A program made the translations under genes and the position numbers. A stretch of 64,000 bases of DNA. Source: Desmodus rotundus. Its lineage: Eukaryota; Chordata; Mammalia; Chiroptera; Phyllostomidae. The stretch covers positions 15,611,171-15,675,170 of the forward strand of contig NC_071388.1 in assembly GCF_022682495.2 (NCBI RefSeq), in the 5' to 3' direction. Shown here one piece after another: positions 58,746 to 64,000 of this stretch; positions within the stretch are counted from its first letter, which is position 1; each line of letters starts with the position of its first letter. The notes under the pieces are model-generated. The model was not told where the DNA came from. It did no database searches and saw nothing but the letters and a program-made list of their open reading frames with translations.

Positions 58746-60529
58746 CACATATATACATGGAAGTCAATGTTATTAGTAGAACATATGAAGGAAGATGAAT
58801 GTATTTTCAAAAAATTGTTCCTCAGCCCCAAAATAAATGTACTCTAGATGTGGCCTATTGCTTACAAAAAGTTAAATATATCTGACTGCATGTAAATTAT
58901 TTTTTAATTTAAAAGTCTATAAATGTCATTTTGACAGTCTGCAATGTATTCTACATAAACAAAACAAAACAAAACCCCCGAAACAAGTTAAATGAAATTT
59001 TAAACTCCATATCTTCTCAAATTAAGTGAAAAAAACATAAGATTGCTATTTTATTATAGATAACTTATTTCAGATATGAATTTGAATTTAGCATGTTTAT
59101 TTAAAGTGGAATAAGAAATCATATATAACAAGAGTGATTATGATGAAAGCACATAAAGATCATTTTTGTTTATTTTGCCAATACACGGTTTTAGATCTGT
59201 AAAATATTTTGGGTGCAAAAGCTCCCAAATTCACCACCATGAATCAAAAACTTGATTTGCTCTAAGAAACCTCCTAGAGCGAAATCAGCCAATTCTTGAA
59301 CTATTAGGGTATGTCTTTGACGTGGCTTTCCAAGAGGCCTCGGCAGTCCTTGGATTTAGTCATACTAAATTAGACATTGTTTTGTGGTATTTTTGTAGAT
59401 AATATAAATATTTCATTATTTCCCATTTCCAGTAAGCTGCTCTGACTTCGAATCAGCTGTACATCTTAGAGGCTATGAATTCCATCTCCTACCTTCTCAG
59501 ATATCTTTGTGCATCTGTCCGACTTCTTGACTGCATTATGTTTATCAGCTGTAAAACATGCTCTAGTTTTTTTTTCATCATAAAAATCCTTACAACACTG
59601 ACTGTTATTTTTTCTGTGCTCATTTTCACGTCAAAGCTATTTGAAAGCAGTAAATAAACATGGAATGTCATCATCCTAACCTCACACACAATCCTCAGCC
59701 TATTTCTCCTGAATTTCTCTCCCCATTACTTCAGCAAAACTGGATGTAAAAAGGGCACTTCACCTCTCTTTTGAATAAGCTGCATTGACATTTCAGCAGC
59801 ATTTGAAGTGTCAAATATGATTTATTTATTTTCTTCTTGGAATATGGTTCTCTGTTCACTTTCAAGATACCACAGTCTTGTGATATTCCAGCAATACTAC
59901 ATCATAGTCTCATTGGAGGGGTGGTGGTGGGGTTTCCTCCTCCTGTATAATATTATGGTTTTTTAGGAGGCAGCTCTTAACCCTCTGCACTTTAGTCACT
60001 CAAGAAGCACTCCTTGAACATCTGTGCCGTGCCAGTCACCCTTCTAGATACCAAGGAAACATCTATGAGTATCACAGACATCAACTCCTTATTGAAGGCA
60101 TTACTCAGTTTGGTTTTAACCTCAACCAAGCTTCCAATACCATTCCTCTGGTGAAGCTGACAATGTTGTCATATTTTCCCAAAGCATGGGTCTTTTCATT
60201 TCTATACTCACACATCTAACTGCTACTTGACACTGGACACTTAATAAATACCAAACTGATTTTATGTTACTCTTCATTCTCCAAATCCAAAATTCTTCAT
60301 CCTCAGAAACAATGCCAAGAATGGCCCACCTGCCCAAGAAAGACACTGAAAATGCATCGGTACCTACTGCATCTGATCAGCTACCAGCAGGGCTAGTCTA
60401 CATGTGCATTGTTTCTGGGATTCATTCATTGTTTCCTCTTTCTACTCCTATCACTTTTTTTTCAAGCATTCCTGTTCACCCATATGTTGCTTTTACCCAT
60501 GTGAGCAAGAGTAAAATCTGTCTATAATG
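58746..60529 (-). other. NCAM2 large intron, part old LINE
   Basis: 59440-60530 has a pyrimidine-rich plus strand that resembles the body of an ancient LINE leading into the L2 end at 60530. 59995-60110 has a MIR/L2-like 'ccttgaacatctgtgccgtg'. The rest is unassigned. Confidence 0.4.
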
Positions 60530-61087
60530 CCGATCTATTCATGTAACTTTCCTGCTTCAAATGATTTCTTACTGGTTTTAGGAGTTGTTTTAAAATCATT
60601 TATGTGTTTTTTAGAAGGTCTTGGATTTTCTGGGCTTCCAGTCCCTCTCTACCTTTATCTTTGTTCCCACACCTTCAGGTTCTCCTTCTAACATGCTCTT
60701 CCTGGTTCCTAAAGCACATCAATTTCTTCCGTCTCTCAGAGATTTGTTCCATATAAGACACATTCCCTGAAAGGTTTACTCTACACGTTTCTTTGGGAAA
60801 GTCACCTTCTAAGGGAACCTTTCCTTAACCCCCGCCAGACCCGCATAATTTAGATACCCTTGTTGAACTTTCTCATGGTAGCATCCTGCATCAGGCCCTC
60901 TCTTAGCTGTAATTATGTGGTGGTTATTCCAAATCTTGTTTAATGCCTATCTTCCTCACTAGATTGTGATGTCTTTGAAGGCAGGGGCCAGGTCTGTACT
61001 TTTCACATATTATAATTCTGTATTCATCTCAGTGCTTGTCATAAAGCAAGACCCCAATAAATAGCCAGAATGAATGAATGAATGAAT
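60530..61087 (+). repeat. L2 LINE 3' end
   Basis: 'gatgtctttgaaggcagggg', 'tctgtattcatctcagtgct' and 'ccccaataaatagccagaat' with a GAATGAATGAAT end are the diagnostic L2 3' UTR and its short tandem tail. Confidence 0.8.
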
Positions 61088-63121
61088 CTTAGCATTACAT
61101 AACCTGAAGAAACTAGCTTAGAAATGAGAAACTGCTTATCAGGGGATACTAAGTGATGAGTGCAAAAATAAAACTATAAACCAGAATTCTGCTCATTTTA
61201 CTTGTTGGTAGTTCTCATAAACTAATTCTCTGAAATTGAAACAAACAAAAAAGCTTTCATAGTAAATGTATCATGGAATGCTTTAGCTATTTTTGTGCCT
61301 TTATATACATATTCTTTATTTATTTACCTTTTTTCTATATTAATGTTGGTTTTTATTAACAATTTCACGTAAAAATAGTAGGGTCTCTGGGAGTATAACA
61401 TAAAAGTAACCTGCCTGAAATATTTATTTTACAGTTTGTATTTTATCAATATAATGTTATTAAAATGTTGATTTTTAATTCATAAAAAATCACTTTTTAT
61501 TTTGACAAAAATAATTATTTCTTCCACATATATGAGCTAAATTAAAAATTTAGGAGGATGGAGTACACTGTTTCAATCCTTCTTTGAGAATTCTGACTCA
61601 GATTAAGAATCATATATCATATTCTTGATATATATATATATGCATATAAGATAATTACTGCAATCATAATACATTATAATTTTAAAGTCAGTTATAGATG
61701 GTTCAAACTCACAAGGGCAATGAACTTAATAGTTCATTCAACCATTCTTCTATTTAGGTACACCATCTTAGAAGGGGGTTAGATTTGTCATGTAACTTAA
61801 AGTAGCTCTGATCTTGAACAGATCCTTTAACCCCTCAAAATTTTATCAGTAACTCAATATTCAGATTCAAGAGTAAAATGAGATAATAAATGAAATATTT
61901 TGTAAATTTTTCAAAACACCATTGGAATATAAGATACCTATATTATTTCTAGATGTTCCCAACTTCCTAATTTCAAATTATAATTGGAAGCACTTTTTAA
62001 TTAATATTAGAAACACAAAGCCATTATATTAATTGCTTGTGAGTCATATAACAAATAGTAATTACTTTTTAATGGATAGATTAATTGTATAAAGCTGCTC
62101 TCAATTTTACAAAAGTGATGTACAGTATAACAAAATCATAATGAGATTAATATCAATTTGAAATTACAAGAGGGTTAAATAGCATGACTGAAGTGACAAT
62201 TTTTTTTCCAGTCTCAAAACTGTTATGTAACAATACTGAAACTCTATTACGATATGATTAAATTAAGCCATGCTTACGAATATGGTGCTCTCATATCTAC
62301 ATACATATGTAAAGAGTACACACATATTTATACATATGCATAAAATTACCTGTAAATATTAAATATGATATTTAATGAAACAGTAAATGTTAAAATATGT
62401 CCACTATGACAACTCACAGAAGTAAATACAACTACGAATCAAGATAAATTCTTGCATCTTTACCTGTTTGTCATGTATCTGAAAAATATTTCCCTACCCC
62501 TGTTGAGGACTTTGATAATAGCAGAATCTTGGGGCGATATAAGTGTCGTTACCAACAAAGGCAGAATCCACCAATGTGCTGTGAACACCGATGCAGAGTG
62601 TCCTGCCACTTTGGGAGTCTCCTTGAAACTGGAGTTACATTTGTTTCTGGGCTACATCTGTGAGTGTTTCTGCGTCACAGTGTAATAGATTTTACATTTC
62701 CCAGCTCAACTGGCTTGGTTAGGCACAGGTGAGCTTGTCAGTATTTTGGCCACATCATCCCCGAAGTGAGGGCCAGTCCCCACATGTTTGGCAGAGAGGT
62801 TGTCTCCTTTGCAAAGTTCTGATCTCAACAGAAGTTTTTCATGTTGATATTCAACAGTTACTCTTACCTTCCATCTTCACCCTCTCTCCACCATTTTAAC
62901 CACTGAAGTTACCAAAATAGACTTAACAATTAACCAGTTGACCATGGCCTGAGTGATTGAGAAATCTTGAGTAAGACACATCATAATAATCATAATTAGA
63001 ACTTAGAATTTATACTTCTTTCTATAAAATTATATCTCCAATAATATGAAGCAATACAGAGAGATTATACAGATGACATCGTGTTTATGTTCAGCCTAAG
63101 AAAGCATGTAGTATCGCTTAC
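61088..63121 (-). other. NCAM2 large intron, unassigned
   Basis: AT-rich. 61795-61905 has a weak MIR-like match. 62500-62830 is a distinct GC-richer patch with no recognised repeat, about 300-600 bp past the FN3 exon donor. A GPI-isoform exon would be expected somewhere in this intron, but I cannot identify one. Confidence 0.45.
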
Positions 63122-63302
63122 CTTTAATTATGTTGGGCTTGGGTGGCATACTGAACTCGTAGACTGTCGGTTCTGAATATCCCAATCGGTTGGCAGCTGT
63201 TATCTGAACTTCATAGCCCATTGTCCACTGCAGATGCTCCAAAATAATGTGGTCTTTATTTCCCTGCACCTTTTTCTCTAGCCATTGGTCTTCTTTATCT
63301 TT
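63122..63302 (-). CDS. NCAM2: NCAM2 exon: C-terminal half of fibronectin III domain 2
   Basis: This 181-base exon gives 60 codons plus one base, starting [11 protein letters not shown] and ending KPNIIK, with a final G that completes Asp with the next exon. The acceptor is a TTACAG ending at 63303 and the donor is GTAAGC starting at 63121. Residues typical of the late strands of an FN3 fold are visible: '[17 protein letters not shown]' resembles the strand F tyrosine corner and the F-G turn, followed by a proline-rich exit (MPPKPN) towards the membrane. The extracellular FN3 pair acts as the stalk of the adhesion molecule. No stop, frameshift or unusual substitution is seen; the protein looks almost unchanged from human NCAM2 as I remember it, which fits a functional gene under strong constraint. 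The exon encoding the first half of this domain lies beyond the window. Confidence 0.96.
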
Positions 63303-64000
63303 CTGTAAGGGTAATAATTTTTTTGGTAAATATCTATATGCTAAAGTTTGAGGTTCAAAAAAATTATCTTGAGATGGAACAGATGGTTTTATTAATATCA
63401 AGAAAGGAAGTTTTCTTATCCATACAGATGAATGAAATTGCTGTATCAATGAAGTAATTTTATAAAGAGGTAATGTTTTTATATTAGCCAAAGGGTGACA
63501 ATTTCATGATTAGCTCTGATGATTCAGCGAATGCAATTTACTTCCATTAAGATTTTTAAAAATATCACATATATTAGATTGCTATTTGGCAACTTTTTGA
63601 TTATTAATAATCAGATGAACAGAAAAAATGAAACATGTATATAGAAAAAGCCTAATATATCCATTAAAGTAATTATCAGAGACCACTGTTTAAGGTTTTC
63701 TTTGGGGGAGAGGGAAGCAGGGAAAAGACAAAGTGTCCTGCAAAGAAAGTCTGAATATTTTTTATACATTTAAATTACCATTAGCATTTTATTACTATAA
63801 TATTTTAGACTCATAATAAAATAACATACAGGAAAATCATTAATTGTTAAAGAGGTTATTAGCATGAGAAAATAAAAAATGTTATCCTCTTCTTGAATTC
63901 TACACTTAAATCCTATTTGACTCTTTTAAAATAAATGTTTCAAGCCATATAACATTTGAATCACATTTTATTTAAAAATACTGTGACTACAATTAACACA
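63303..64000 (-). other. NCAM2 intron upstream of the FN3 exon
   Basis: AT-rich intron running to the window edge. The open frame that continues left from here into the exon is exon plus read-through intron; the exon itself starts at 63302. Confidence 0.7.

Larger units (their letters stand above)
23370..64000 (-). other. NCAM2: NCAM2 gene, 3' portion (partial gene span)
   Basis: This is the overall gene footprint, read right to left. Four coding exons (63122-63302, 38432-38636, 33338-33457, 28669-28777) join in a continuous frame through phases 1, 2 and 2. They spell the C-terminal part of neural cell adhesion molecule 2: fibronectin III, transmembrane helix, cytoplasmic tail. NCAM2 is an immunoglobulin-superfamily homophilic adhesion protein of neurons, known from olfactory axons, with five Ig and two FN3 domains. 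Only the end of FN3-2 and beyond is inside the window. The closely related NCAM1 is rejected because the palmitoylation-region and tail sequences match NCAM2 residue for residue over long runs, as I recall the human protein. Upstream exons must lie past 64000. The 3' boundary at about 23370 is inferred from a poly(A) signal, not from transcripts. Confidence 0.93.

Noticed and set aside
63303..63491. Start of an open frame upstream of the NCAM2 FN3 exon
   Set aside because: This is intron read through from the exon; a proper acceptor (TTACAG) at 63303 ends it, and only 63122-63302 is coding.

Overview
This window is mammalian nuclear DNA and almost certainly comes from a bat of the Yangochiroptera. 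The evidence is nine Ves-type, tRNA-derived SINEs (A/B-box head 'ccctggctggtgtggctca', tail ending in an AT-rich A-tract), a bat-type L1 3' UTR, and TA-flanked mariner-like DNA transposons. The Ves variants do not look like the Myotis consensus as I remember it, so a family outside Myotis is more likely, but this is a weak inference. The DNA is AT-rich and has no bacterial or plasmid features.

The one gene I can support is the 3' end of NCAM2 (neural cell adhesion molecule 2, also OCAM/RNCAM), on the minus strand. Four coding exons are visible with exact splice sites and matching phases: 63122-63302 (C-terminal half of fibronectin III domain 2), 38432-38636 (juxtamembrane, transmembrane and proximal cytoplasmic segment), 33338-33457 (cytoplasmic tail) and 28669-28777 (last coding exon with stop). 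The introns are 24,485, 4,974 and 4,560 bp. A 3' UTR of about 5.3 kb probably follows, down to an AATAAA at 23391-23396. The 5' part of the gene lies beyond 64000.

Region by region: 1-23.0 kb is intergenic, downstream of NCAM2, and rich in transposons. It holds MIR, Ves SINEs, L1 fragments, MaLR/MLT1 pieces, several solitary retroviral LTRs (10213-10874, 14308-14734, 19907-20690), an unidentified inverted duplicate pair (4.0-4.4 and 5.87-6.1 kb) and a diverged direct repeat (11.96-13.19 kb). 23.4-28.67 kb is the putative 3' UTR, with no interspersed repeat that I recognise. 28.8-33.3 kb is the last intron, with two LTRs (about 29.3-29.9 and 30607-31591). 33.5-38.4 kb is the next intron, with an L1M remnant, a Ves SINE and a textbook 5'-inverted L1 (37134-38211). 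38.6-63.1 kb is the large intron, with MIR/L2 relics, three Ves SINEs, two MITEs, an internally deleted mariner carrying a MER20 piece, an orphan L1 5'-like region and microsatellites.

I found no new multi-gene system. The most interesting items are the mariner with embedded MER20 sequence, the 5'-inverted L1 close to the transmembrane-exon donor, a Ves SINE whose target duplication implies retained 3' flank, an in-frame stop just past the 33338 donor that could give a short NCAM2 tail, and the unexplained inverted duplicate at 4-6 kb. Repeat-family names are recalled from consensus memory, not from a search.
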